This document shows, piece by piece, positions 1-5,623 of a stretch of 11,987 bases of DNA. Below the pieces are notes generated by a model, which searched no databases, was not told the DNA's origin, and saw only the letters and a list, made by a program, of their open reading frames with translations. A program made the translations under genes and the position numbers. The DNA is from CAZYAK01 sp964645935 (lineage in GTDB: Bacteria > Patescibacteriota > Gracilibacteria > Peribacterales > Peribacteraceae). The stretch covers positions 1 through 11,987 of the forward strand of contig CAZYAK010000046.1 of assembly GCA_964645935.1 (NCBI GenBank), written 5' to 3'. How positions within the stretch are numbered: the stretch's first letter is position 1; each line of letters begins with the position of its first letter.

Positions 1-51
1 CTTGCGCGAGCGCCTTTCTTTCCGCCGTTTCTTTGGCGCCAACAAAGAAAC
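1..51 (+). repeat. Dispersed palindromic repeat, copy A (left end may lie outside the window)
   Basis: Bases 1-20 match the reverse complement of 5829-5848 at 18 of 20 positions. They are followed by a hairpin of the same style: GTTTCTTTG (27-35), 7-nt loop, CAAAGAAAC (43-51). A 16-nt piece of the same repeat family (109-124) lies 58 nt further on and is identical to the reverse complement of 5794-5809, so this copy looks split or rearranged relative to copy B. No coding function is seen. Confidence 0.7.
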
Positions 52-108
52 AGCGAACCCTGGCGGAGTCAACTCCCGCTCAAGAACATGTAGCCCCAGG
101 ATCGCGCA

Positions 109-141
109 CAAAGAAGTACCACCCTCGGCAGAGCGGGTGGT
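109..141 (-). terminator. Probable Rho-independent terminator of the ferredoxin gene, built from repeat sequence
   Basis: Read on -, a 7-bp stem ACCACCC/GGGTGGT (141-135 with 124-118) with a 10-nt loop is followed by the U-rich run ACTTCTTTG. It lies 29 nt beyond the ferredoxin stop codon. The downstream arm and tail are the 16-nt segment shared with the repeat at 5794-5809, so repeat material appears to serve as the terminator. The T-run is interrupted, so strength is uncertain. Confidence 0.5.
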
Positions 142-170
142 CCGAGAAGAATGAGCGGCCGCATCAATCC

Positions 171-455
171 TCAATACTCCTGCACCTCGACGGTTACATC
201 CCCGTTCACCTCACTTTGGCAGCTCAGCCTGTCGGGATCTTCCATAATGCCCATGTTCTCCTCGCGGTCGTTGCGGGGGCTCAGGTTCTCCATGCCGGCA
301 CGCACCCGGCACAGGCACGTCGTACAGAAGCCGTTGCCGCCGCAGGCGTGCTCCACGGGAATGCCAGCGTCCAGGGCGATCTGCAGGACGGTCTTGCCTG
401 CTTCGGTCTCCACCACCTGTGTCTGGCCGTTGACGATGTAGGTCACCTTGGGCAT
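171..455 (-). CDS. [2Fe-2S] ferredoxin (Fer2 fold)
   Basis: A 94-aa soluble one-domain ferredoxin, presumably cytoplasmic electron carrier. The Fer2 cluster motif is clear: ACGGNGFCTTC gives Cys38, Cys44 and Cys47 (C-x5-C-x2-C), and the fourth ligand is Cys79 in LSCQ. An extra Cys49 follows directly. The length is usual for the family. The ATG at 455 is preferred over the in-frame GTG at 467 because a promoter-like pair ends 8 nt before 455 and the -10 box covers the GTG. It lies 40 nt downstream of the 240-aa gene on the same strand. With a SUF system in the same window it may donate electrons for cluster assembly or be one of its clients; that link is inferred from position only. The exact ferredoxin subtype cannot be fixed by eye. 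Confidence 0.93.
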   Translation of the reverse strand: MPKVTYIVNGQTQVVETEAGKTVLQIALDAGIPVEHACGGNGFCTTCLCRVRAGMENLSPRNDREENMGIMEDPDRLSCQSEVNGDVTVEVQEY

Positions 456-463
456 GGACTGGG

Positions 464-492
464 ACACTACCGCTGCGCGTGCCCCCGCTCAA
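464..492 (-). promoter_or_regulatory. Candidate promoter of the ferredoxin gene
   Basis: On -, TTGAGC (492-487), a 17-nt spacer and TAGTGT (469-464) are followed after 8 nt by ATG at 455. The -35 match is good (TTGA) and the -10 weak (3 of 6). The layout predicts a transcript starting at or next to the start codon. It fills most of the 40-bp gap after the upstream gene. Confidence 0.45.
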
Positions 493-495
493 GCG

Positions 496-1218
496 TCAGG
501 CGGCCTTCCGCTCCGGCTGCGCGGCCGGTTCGGGGCGCTCTTCGGCGGCCGGGGCCGGGCCGCGGGAGAGGCGCATCAGGCGCTCCACCTCGTGCTGGAC
601 TTCGGCGTACCGCCCGTCGTTGACGAGGCGCTGCAGGCCGCGGGCGATGGGCATGAGCAGCGTCGTGAGGATGCTGCGGACGCGCAGACCCAGCCGGCGC
701 TTGGACAGGGGATTGCCGAGCCGCGCGGAGGTCTCCTGGAGCCGGCCGGCGTCCAGGCCGGACGCGGCGGCCATGCGGCAGAACGCCTCGATCTGCCCGT
801 CGAGCCGCTTCTTCGCGGCCGCCTCGTTCCATCCCAGCACGTGCGATCCCACCGCTCCCGCGATGCCGACGCCCGGCAGCAGCAGGTTGGCGGCGGTCGA
901 CACGCTGGTCAGGCCCGCCTGGAGGCGTCCGCGTCCGCGCAGCTGCTGGAGGGTGCTGATGATGTCGCGCCCGCGGTCGTCCAGCTGCTCCGCCACCACC
1001 TGGCGATCGAGCGCGTGGAGCTTGGCGTCGGGGATGGCGTTGATGGACCGCGCGCTGGCGTCGCCAATCACGTCGGCGATCTCCTCGCGGCCGTCGGCCG
1101 TATCGAGCTTCCGCGCCGGCACGCCGAGCTGCTCGACACGGTCCTCCAGACGGGCACCGGGCCTGCTGGATCGCACGTCCTCCGGTTGCCGCGCGTGATG
1201 GGGGTGGGTGTCGGGCAT
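496..1218 (-). CDS. Hypothetical protein with one hydrophobic segment (240 aa)
   Basis: I do not recognise a family. The frame reads as a real protein: an N-terminal hydrophilic part, alternating charged and helical segments, a Gly/Ala-rich hydrophobic stretch at about residues 105-130 (around NLLLPGVGIAGAVG) that could be membrane-associated, a second amphipathic helix at about 182-198, and a Pro/Glu/Ala-rich tail. The ATG at 1218 was chosen because it lies 11 nt after the stop of the upstream 36-aa ORF; the open frame extends to 1392 but that extension overlaps the 36-aa frame and the promoter and has unnatural composition. It is probably co-transcribed with the 36-aa ORF, divergent from sufC. 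Overlapping open frames on both strands (448-1389 +, 467-1309 -) are GC-rich shadows. Confidence 0.7.
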   Translation of the reverse strand: MPDTHPHHARQPEDVRSSRPGARLEDRVEQLGVPARKLDTADGREEIADVIGDASARSINAIPDAKLHALDRQVVAEQLDDRGRDIISTLQQLRGRGRLQAGLTSVSTAANLLLPGVGIAGAVGSHVLGWNEAAAKKRLDGQIEAFCRMAAASGLDAGRLQETSARLGNPLSKRRLGLRVRSILTTLLMPIARGLQRLVNDGRYAEVQHEVERLMRLSRGPAPAAEERPEPAAQPERKAA

Positions 1219-1229
1219 GGGTGGATGGA

Positions 1230-1340
1230 TCAGGCGGGATCCTGCTCCGGTTGCTCGTCGGAGGCCGACGCGAGCTTCGCGATGGCATCGTGCAGCCGGT
1301 CCAGGGCATTGAGCTTCCGTTCGATCGAGGAGCGGTCCAT
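1230..1340 (-). CDS. Small ORF, 36 aa, first gene after a strong promoter
   Basis: Reads MDRSSIERKLNALDRL and continues as one probable amphipathic helix with an acidic C-terminal tail (EQPEQDPA). Its ATG at 1340 is the first after a well-formed promoter (1364-1392), about 17 nt from the expected transcription start, and its TGA is 11 nt before the 240-aa gene. No Shine-Dalgarno site is visible. It could be a true small protein or a leader ORF controlling the next gene. No family is recognised. Confidence 0.5.
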   Translation of the reverse strand: MDRSSIERKLNALDRLHDAIAKLASASDEQPEQDPA

Positions 1341-1363
1341 GGTGGTGTGTGGTATTAATGATA

Positions 1364-1392
1364 ATTATACAATAAAATACAGTATTTAACAA
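1364..1392 (-). promoter_or_regulatory. Strong promoter driving the 36-aa/240-aa genes
   Basis: On -, TTGTTA (1392-1387), a 17-nt spacer and a perfect TATAAT (1369-1364). It lies in an AT-rich island. Its -35 box overlaps that of the oppositely facing sufC promoter. Confidence 0.7.
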
Positions 1393-1414
1393 TAATCGCT
1401 GCGGACGCTACACT
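1386..1414 (+). promoter_or_regulatory. Promoter of sufC, leaderless layout
   Basis: TTAACA (1386-1391), a 17-nt spacer and TACACT (1409-1414), with the sufC ATG only 6 nt downstream, so transcription should start at or beside the start codon. The -35 box shares five bases (1387-1391) with the -35 of the divergent promoter. A short inverted repeat GCGGA/TCCGC (1401-1405, 1414-1418) brackets the -10 box; in GC-rich DNA this is weak evidence for an operator. Confidence 0.6.
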
Positions 1415-1420
1415 CCGCGT

Positions 1421-2218
1421 ATGGGTTTCACCCAGTTGCTCACCGTTTCAGACCTCCGCGTCTCCGTGGAGGGCAAGACCGTCGTGCAAGGTTTCTCCCT
1501 GGAAATCGGACCGGGTGAAGTGCACGCCATTATGGGTCCCAACGGCTCGGGCAAGTCGTCCCTGGTAAACACACTTATGGGCCACCCGCGCTACGCGGTA
1601 GAGAGGGGATCGGCCACGTTCCGCGGCGAGGATCTGCTTGCGATGGATCCTGCCACCCGTGCGGCCAAGGGACTCTTCCTCGCGTTTCAGTACCCCAAGG
1701 AAATCGCCGGTGTGACGCTGCGCAGCTTTCTCTTCGCCGCAGCACGTGCGCAGGCCGACGCGCGCGGCGACGCCTCAAAGCCTCTCTCTCCTGTGAAGTT
1801 TACGGCGCTACTGCAGGCGGAGATGGCCAAGCTCCGGATGGATCCGGCCTTCGCGGAGCGGTCGCTCAACCAGGGCTTCTCCGGTGGTGAGAAGAAAAAA
1901 GCTGAGGTGCTGCAGATGGCCATCCTCAAGCCCCGACTTGCGCTGCTCGACGAGACAGACTCCGGGCTCGACATCGATGCGCTCAAAGTCGTCTCCGATG
2001 GTGTGACCCGTATGCGGAGCCCCGATTTCTCCGCCGTGATTGTCACGCACTACGCGCGCATCCTGGATCACGTGCGCCCCGACCACGTGCACGTGATGAT
2101 CGATGGCGTGATTCGCGAGAGCGGCGGCATGGAGCTCGCCGAGCGCTTGGAGCGCGAGGGGTACGCGCGGTACGGACACCGCGATTCGTCCTCGCCGCGC
2201 CTCACTCTGGATTCTTGA
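1421..2218 (+). CDS. sufC: SufC, ATPase of the SUF Fe-S cluster scaffold
   Basis: 265-aa cytoplasmic ABC-type ATPase that drives the SufBC2D scaffold complex. All nucleotide-binding motifs are present: Walker A GPNGSGKS (39-46), Q-loop Gln90 in AFQYPKEI, ABC signature FSGGEKKK (153-160), Walker B LALLDE (173-178), D-loop SGLD (181-184) and switch His210. The FSGGEKKKAEVLQ and LLDETDSGLDIDALK segments are diagnostic of SufC among ABC ATPases. There is a short Ser/Arg-rich C-terminal extension. The start is fixed by the promoter 6 nt upstream; no Shine-Dalgarno site. sufB does not follow directly but lies 3.8 kb downstream on the same strand. The last 17 nt overlap the tail of the convergent Cys-rich ORF. 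Confidence 0.97.
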   Translation: MGFTQLLTVSDLRVSVEGKTVVQGFSLEIGPGEVHAIMGPNGSGKSSLVNTLMGHPRYAVERGSATFRGEDLLAMDPATRAAKGLFLAFQYPKEIAGVTLRSFLFAAARAQADARGDASKPLSPVKFTALLQAEMAKLRMDPAFAERSLNQGFSGGEKKKAEVLQMAILKPRLALLDETDSGLDIDALKVVSDGVTRMRSPDFSAVIVTHYARILDHVRPDHVHVMIDGVIRESGGMELAERLEREGYARYGHRDSSSPRLTLDS

Positions 2219-2408
2219 CCTGCGCCAGAGGTAGCTCGTGGCGTTTCTCCATGTTTTTCATGACGAGGTCTGCAAGCGCGTGAGCGTGCTCGCAGAGCTG
2301 GTAGGTCACGGCCGTTCCATCCTCTACGCGGTGCTCGACGCACTGGCCCGGACATCCTTCTTGCAGTGGGCACTGGTCGGGACAATCTGCCTTGGTGTGC
2401 TCGGACAT
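2202..2408 (-). CDS. Cys-rich small protein, possible metal binder (68 aa)
   Basis: No known family is recognised. The N-terminal third carries two C-x3-C pairs, Cys9/Cys13 and Cys19/Cys23, each with Pro after the first Cys (CPDQC, CPGQC), then Cys39 followed by His41 and His43 (CEHAH). This pattern suggests a zinc or iron-sulfur site. The rest is a charged helix. The ATG at 2408 is chosen since the open frame upstream adds 26 residues of poor composition; no clear promoter is seen. It is convergent with sufC and overlaps its stop by 17 nt. A role linked to Fe-S metabolism is only suggested by that neighbour and the cysteines. Confidence 0.65.
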   Translation of the reverse strand: MSEHTKADCPDQCPLQEGCPGQCVEHRVEDGTAVTYQLCEHAHALADLVMKNMEKRHELPLAQVKNPE

Positions 2409-2548
2409 GGGTGTGATGGGAAGTGGCAGGCATCCTCGCAGCAGGTCGACCGCTGCGCAACAGGCGTGGGCGCTGATGTGCGTCAAGGCGCGCTGCGTCG
2501 CTCTGGCGCGCAGCGGAATCTGGGTGCGCGAAGTTGGCGTGGGGCACG

Positions 2549-2557
2549 TGGTACGAT
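2549..2557 (+). promoter_or_regulatory. Candidate extended -10 of the SIMPL gene
   Basis: TGG-TACGAT (TG motif at 2549-2550, hexamer 2552-2557) lies 27 nt before the ATG at 2585; no -35 box is seen at 16-18 nt. The predicted leader of about 20 nt is pyrimidine-rich (TTCCTCCCTC) and has no Shine-Dalgarno site. Confidence 0.35.
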
Positions 2558-2584
2558 GCTTGGGTTTCTGTTCCTCCCTCTCGC

Positions 2585-3340
2585 ATGGCCGATCAGACCG
2601 TGACCCTCCGTCCGCCCGTGTGGGCCCTCCTCGCCGCCGTCACGATTGGCGGATGCTTCTACCTCGGTGGAAAGCACCTGGAACTGCGCCACCGGAATGA
2701 CGTGCCGTCGTCCGTGTCGGTCTCTGGCGAGGGGAAGGTGCAGGCTGTACCTGACATTGCGGAGCTGAGCTTTGGGGTGCGCATGGAGCGCGTTCGCACG
2801 GCCAAAGAGGCCATGGAACGCCTAGGGCGCGACATGACTGCAGTGGTAGAAGCCGTCCGCAAAACCGGCGTGGAGGAGAAGGACATTGCCACCGAGCAGC
2901 TCTCCCTGAGCCCGTCGTACGACTACAGTGCCGGCCGTCAGCAGCTCGTGGGCTACGAGGCCTCGCAGAGCCTGCGTGTGAAGGTGCGCAATCTGGATCA
3001 GACCAGCGGCGTGCTTTCGGCCGCCACCTCTGCCGGCGCCAACCAGGCGGGCGACGTGCGCTTTACCATCGACGATCCGGAGGCGCTCCGCGAACGCGCG
3101 CGTGCTGAGGCAATACAGGAGGCTACGCAGAAGGCCGCAGTGCTCGCCACGCAGCTAGGCGTGCGCTTGGGTGAACTGAAGGGCTACGCAGAGGATCGCT
3201 ACGGTTCTCCCCAGCCGCCGGTGATGATGGCCCGAGGCCTCGCCGAATCCGACGCCGGTGTTGGCGGCGGCACACCGCTCCCTGCGGGAGAGCAGGAGGT
3301 GGTTGTGAACGTGACGCTCACCTACCAGCTGGGCGACTGA
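2585..3340 (+). CDS. SIMPL-domain (DUF541) membrane-anchored or lipoprotein
   Basis: 251 aa. Residues 11-28 form one hydrophobic segment after Arg9, ending near IGGC (Cys24), so it is either an N-terminal membrane anchor or a lipoprotein signal with an imperfect lipobox; the rest should be outside the membrane. The SIMPL domain covers about residues 37-251: the opening VSVSGEGKVQAVPDIAELSF is typical, followed by the central VGYEASQSLRVKVRNLD strand pair, the helix RARAEAIQEATQKA and the closing VVVNVTLTYQLGD strand. The family (Pfam DUF541, includes E. coli YggE) is periplasmic or surface-exposed and linked to stress tolerance, but its molecular activity is unclear. ATG 2585 is chosen because the anchor then begins at residue 11; the open frame reaches 2534. 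It is convergent with the next gene. Confidence 0.88.
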   Translation: MADQTVTLRPPVWALLAAVTIGGCFYLGGKHLELRHRNDVPSSVSVSGEGKVQAVPDIAELSFGVRMERVRTAKEAMERLGRDMTAVVEAVRKTGVEEKDIATEQLSLSPSYDYSAGRQQLVGYEASQSLRVKVRNLDQTSGVLSAATSAGANQAGDVRFTIDDPEALRERARAEAIQEATQKAAVLATQLGVRLGELKGYAEDRYGSPQPPVMMARGLAESDAGVGGGTPLPAGEQEVVVNVTLTYQLGD

Positions 3341-3373
3341 GCACTCGCCTCTAGGGCCCCCCGCAAAACGAGC

Positions 3374-3763
3374 TCAGGACGTGTGATCCCTCCTCGTGTT
3401 TATGTCGGATAGCCGTTTGTGCACACCGTGCATGATCGCATCGTCCGTGGCATGTGGATCCAGAACAATGCCCGCTTCGCCGAGCATGCGCATCACTTCT
3501 GCACGAAAGTGGTCGAGCAGCGATTGCGCATCGGATTTCTCCGGTGTGCGCCACGCGCTCTCCATGAGGGCAGGGACTTTGGTGGCGATGCGCAGTTGCC
3601 ACACCACTCCGCGGTCGTTGAGTTCTATGTTCTGCACGGTGTGGAGGAGCGCACGCACGCGATTGCGCAGTGTCTCACTCCCGGTCGCGACAAGCGTGCG
3701 CTCTCGTTCTCGCTTGGGGTGCGGCAGGAGATCTAGGCCGTTCTCGAGTCGGGGCTGTCCCAT
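3374..3763 (-). CDS. Hypothetical protein, 129 aa
   Basis: No recognised family. Basic N-terminus (HPKRERERT), then predicted helices such as SETLRNRVRALLHTVQNIE and SLLDHFRAEVMRMLGEAGI, and a C-terminal helix ending in RRDHTS. No cysteines, signal peptide or membrane segment, so probably cytoplasmic. The ATG at 3763 is supported by a promoter-like pair ending 9 nt upstream. The gene ends 33 nt from the convergent SIMPL gene. The overlapping + frame at 3396-3953 is Ser/Arg-rich in a way typical of an antisense shadow. Confidence 0.65.
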   Translation of the reverse strand: MGQPRLENGLDLLPHPKRERERTLVATGSETLRNRVRALLHTVQNIELNDRGVVWQLRIATKVPALMESAWRTPEKSDAQSLLDHFRAEVMRMLGEAGIVLDPHATDDAIMHGVHKRLSDINTRRDHTS

Positions 3764-3772
3764 CGGGCAGCC

Positions 3773-3800
3773 ACCGTACGGATCCGCGCCTCCGCGTCAA
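3773..3800 (-). promoter_or_regulatory. Candidate promoter of the 129-aa gene
   Basis: On -, TTGACG (3800-3795), a 16-nt spacer and TACGGT (3778-3773), with ATG starting 9 nt later. The -35 is strong (5 of 6), the -10 weak. The short distance again predicts a leaderless or nearly leaderless transcript. Confidence 0.45.
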
Positions 3801-3828
3801 GGGTCTAAAGCGACTTTTTTGGCCGTGC

Positions 3829-4095
3829 TCAGCGCTTGGGTCGCACATCGATCACGCCCGCGCGAAAATCGCGTTTCACGTCTCGGGGAATGGCGCGCCA
3901 TGCCAGGAAGCAGAGGACGAGGATCATCAACACGTCGTCGGTCTGGCCGATGAACGGGAGGATGTCGGGGACCAGGTCCACCGGAAAGAAGAGGTACAGC
4001 AGCGAGACGATGGGCAGCATCCTGGCTTTGCCAGGAGTGCGCGCGTCGCCCCAGGCGTGGAGCCAGAGACGAACGAGGTTGGTGAGGCGGATCAT
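3829..4095 (-). CDS. YkvA/DUF1232 family small membrane protein
   Basis: 88 aa from the ATG at 4095. The diagnostic core is PIVSLLYLFFPVDLVPDILP followed by FIGQTDDVL and a hydrophobic helix LMILVLCFLAW, which matches the DUF1232 pattern (P-x-D-L-I-P-D-x-x-P...G-x-x-D-D). A basic helix precedes the core (KARM) and a basic tail follows (RDVKRDFR, RPKR). The family is widespread, about 80-130 aa, membrane-associated and of unknown activity. The open frame runs to 4209, but the extra 38 residues do not look like this family. No clear promoter is seen. Confidence 0.82.
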   Translation of the reverse strand: MIRLTNLVRLWLHAWGDARTPGKARMLPIVSLLYLFFPVDLVPDILPFIGQTDDVLMILVLCFLAWRAIPRDVKRDFRAGVIDVRPKR

Positions 4096-4265
4096 ACGGG
4101 TGGTGACGGATAGGAAGGATGCGCGCGTCGTAGATTTGAAGGTCCACACCTGCAGGCCCGCAGCATACCCAAGGGATGTTCGAGGAGGGCCGAAATGGCT
4201 CCTAGGCATTTGGTATTTTTGATGGTATTACCTGTAAAAATGGGCATGTGCGGTCTGGTAGACAT

Positions 4266-4287
4266 GAGGACTTTTCCTCAGAGGAAA
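4266..4287. promoter_or_regulatory. Alternating GAGGA/TCCTC palindrome upstream of the 228-aa gene
   Basis: GAGGA (4266-4270), TCCTC (4275-4279) and GAGGA (4281-4285) alternate; TTTCCTC-A-GAGGAAA (4273-4287) is a 7-bp inverted repeat with one central base. It lies about 50-70 bp before the ATG, just upstream of where the -35 region would fall, a suitable place for an operator. No known regulator site is recognised. Confidence 0.35.
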
Positions 4288-4325
4288 GAGCAGATTGGGG
4301 CATTCTCCCCGTCTTGCATCGGGGC

Positions 4326-4331
4326 TATACT
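4326..4331 (+). promoter_or_regulatory. -10 box of the 228-aa gene, leaderless layout
   Basis: TATACT (5 of 6 matches) is followed by exactly 6 nt and then ATG at 4338, the same spacing as at sufC. The -35 position (4303-4308, TTCTCC, 17-nt spacer) is poor, so this promoter may depend on an activator. Confidence 0.55.
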
Positions 4332-4337
4332 GATTTG

Positions 4338-5024
4338 ATGTCTCTACACACACTCCTATCGGCCCCCGACGCGTACGTCGCGCCCTCCCGCGCTCGCCGC
4401 CGCCAGCGTGGCTTCGTCCTCTTCGCTCTCCTGGGCGGCTTCCACGCCGTCTCGTGGCACGTCCCCACGGACGAAGCCCCCGCGGATCGCGCCGTGGCGG
4501 ATGCCCGCATTCCCTCCGGATACGGCGCCTCCAACCAGCGCGTGCTCGGTGCGCTCGCCTCCATCGTTGCCGAAGGGCACGACACGAGCCTGCGTCCGCT
4601 CATCGAGCGCGCGCTCGGATCGCAAGACCCGCATATCGAGGCCACGCGCCAGCACCTCGTTGCGCTCGGAAACGCCTTCCTTCGCCGACGCATGGAGCAG
4701 GACGAGATCCTGCGCGCGATGGAGAGTTGCTGCGCCACCGTCGCCTCGCTCCTCGCACTCCCTCCCTTCGTGGAGGCCCTCACGGCCGTTGAGCAGCTGA
4801 TGACCCTCGAGCCCAAATGGGAAGGGGATTGGACCAACGACCGCCTACTGCGCTCACTCACGTCCCTTGGCATCACCGAGACGCAGCTGGAGCACCTGCG
4901 CTCCGCTGTGGAGGCCGTGGACCTCGTGGCCGTCGTCCGCGCCGCCACGACGCGTCCGCGCGTCACCCTCCGCCAGGCCGTGGAGGCCCTGCGCGTGCGC
5001 TTTAGTGTCCCCAAAGCGGCGTAA
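4338..5024 (+). CDS. Hypothetical protein, 228 aa
   Basis: No recognised family. After a basic stretch (RARRRQR, about 23-29) comes a short hydrophobic segment GFVLFALLGGF (30-40) that could be a membrane anchor but is short. The rest is mostly predicted helix, with repeated-looking helical units (RVLGALASIVAEG, IEATRQHLVALGNAFLRRR, LLRSLTSLGITETQLEHL, VTLRQAVEALRVRF), suggesting an all-alpha fold. Two adjacent cysteines lie in AMESCCATVA. The ATG at 4338 is chosen since TATACT lies 6 nt upstream; the frame is open to 4248. It ends 3 nt from the convergent 88-aa gene. Confidence 0.7.
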   Translation: MSLHTLLSAPDAYVAPSRARRRQRGFVLFALLGGFHAVSWHVPTDEAPADRAVADARIPSGYGASNQRVLGALASIVAEGHDTSLRPLIERALGSQDPHIEATRQHLVALGNAFLRRRMEQDEILRAMESCCATVASLLALPPFVEALTAVEQLMTLEPKWEGDWTNDRLLRSLTSLGITETQLEHLRSAVEAVDLVAVVRAATTRPRVTLRQAVEALRVRFSVPKAA

Positions 5025-5027
5025 GAT

Positions 5028-5294
5028 TCACGCTTGCTCGTCGACCTCCGGCGGAGAGGGATCAGTCAGTTTCGCTGCGTCGCTATACGCTTGGACGACG
5101 CGAGCGGGATTCGGAGGGAGCGCAGCGTTCAGGCGCGCGGCAATGTCCAGAATCTGCTGCTGTACCTTGGGATCACCCGTGAGTCGCTGGGCTAGGGCAT
5201 CAGACGCCTCCTCTGGCCTTGCGCCTTCTGTGTTGGCGGGAAGGAGGCCGTTTTTGCGCAGCTCCTTGTTGAGGAGATCTATGAAGGATTCCAT
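5028..5294 (-). CDS. Hypothetical protein, 88 aa
   Basis: Begins MESFIDLLNKELRKNGLL and continues with a Glu/Ala-rich middle, a probable helix (KVQQQILDIAARLNAAL) and an acidic tail (PPEVDEQA). Balanced composition and a full frame bounded by a convergent gene support it as real. It is acidic, soluble and without cysteines. No family is recognised, and no clear promoter or ribosome binding site is visible upstream. Confidence 0.65.
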   Translation of the reverse strand: MESFIDLLNKELRKNGLLPANTEGARPEEASDALAQRLTGDPKVQQQILDIAARLNAALPPNPARVVQAYSDAAKLTDPSPPEVDEQA

Positions 5295-5373
5295 GGGGAG
5301 AGCATGCGCTTAGTCGGGCGGATGCTGCCAGCCTTCTTGCGCGAATGCGTGCCAATGCCCATGCTCCAGGTCT

Positions 5374-5402
5374 CCTGACCCTATTTGGTAGGAGGGGTCA
5401 GG
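5374..5402. other. Hairpin CCTGACCC/GGGTCAGG
   Basis: Perfect 8-bp inverted repeat (5374-5381 with 5395-5402) around a 13-nt loop, 8 nt before the terminator hairpin. A weak promoter-like pair, TTGCGC (5337-5342), 17 nt, CATGCT (5360-5365), could start a short transcript here. The pair of hairpins could be a small RNA. Confidence 0.4.
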
Positions 5403-5410
5403 GGGCAGTA

Positions 5411-5457
5411 CCCCGCGGCCCTGTCGGTCGTTCCGATAGGTGTCCGCGGGGATTTTT
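5411..5457 (+). terminator. Strong Rho-independent terminator with no obvious gene upstream
   Basis: Outer stem CCCCGCGG (5411-5418) with CCGCGGGG (5444-5451), inner stem CCTGTCGG (5420-5427) with CCGATAGG (5433-5440; one G-U pair) and a 5-nt loop, then A and TTTTT (5453-5457). Orientation is +. The nearest + gene ends at 5024 and an opposite-strand gene lies between, so it either ends a long readthrough of the 228-aa gene antisense to the 88-aa gene or ends an unannotated + transcript starting near 5300-5370. Confidence 0.7.
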
Positions 5458-5468
5458 CGGGATCCTTG

Positions 5469-5546
5469 CTGCCGCCATCCTCGCCAGTCCGCACCGCGGG
5501 ACCAGTGCGGCTGGGTATGTGGGTTGTTGGTGTGCGGGTGCGGCAG
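5469..5546. other. Nested stem structure, possible structured RNA
   Basis: Closing 7-bp stem CTGCCGC (5469-5475) with GCGGCAG (5540-5546). Inside it an arm of CCAG plus CCGCAC (5484-5494, one bulged T) pairs with GTGCGG plus CTGG (5505-5514). The 78-nt size resembles a tRNA, but D-arm and T-arm signatures are absent. It may be a noncoding RNA or chance folding in GC-rich DNA. Confidence 0.3.
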
Positions 5547-5623
5547 ATTAGATCCAAACGAACGTCTTGTGTGTTGTCCGGCGGAGATTTCCTGGCAGTT
5601 GCACGGATACGCGTATTCCCCAA

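Noticed and set aside
33..623. 196-aa open frame on +
   Set aside because: It runs antisense through the clear ferredoxin gene and the repeat, with His/Ala/Arg-rich composition typical of a GC-rich shadow frame.
448..1389. 313-aa + frame and 280-aa - frame (467-1309)
   Set aside because: Both overlap the 240-aa - gene. The 280-aa frame is Pro/Arg-rich low-complexity and the + frame is its antisense; only the 496-1218 frame reads like a folded protein and fits the promoter and 36-aa ORF.
5469..5546. tRNA-like 78-nt structure
   Set aside because: It has a 7-bp closing stem and the right length but no D-arm, anticodon-arm or T-arm consensus; kept only as a possible structured element.
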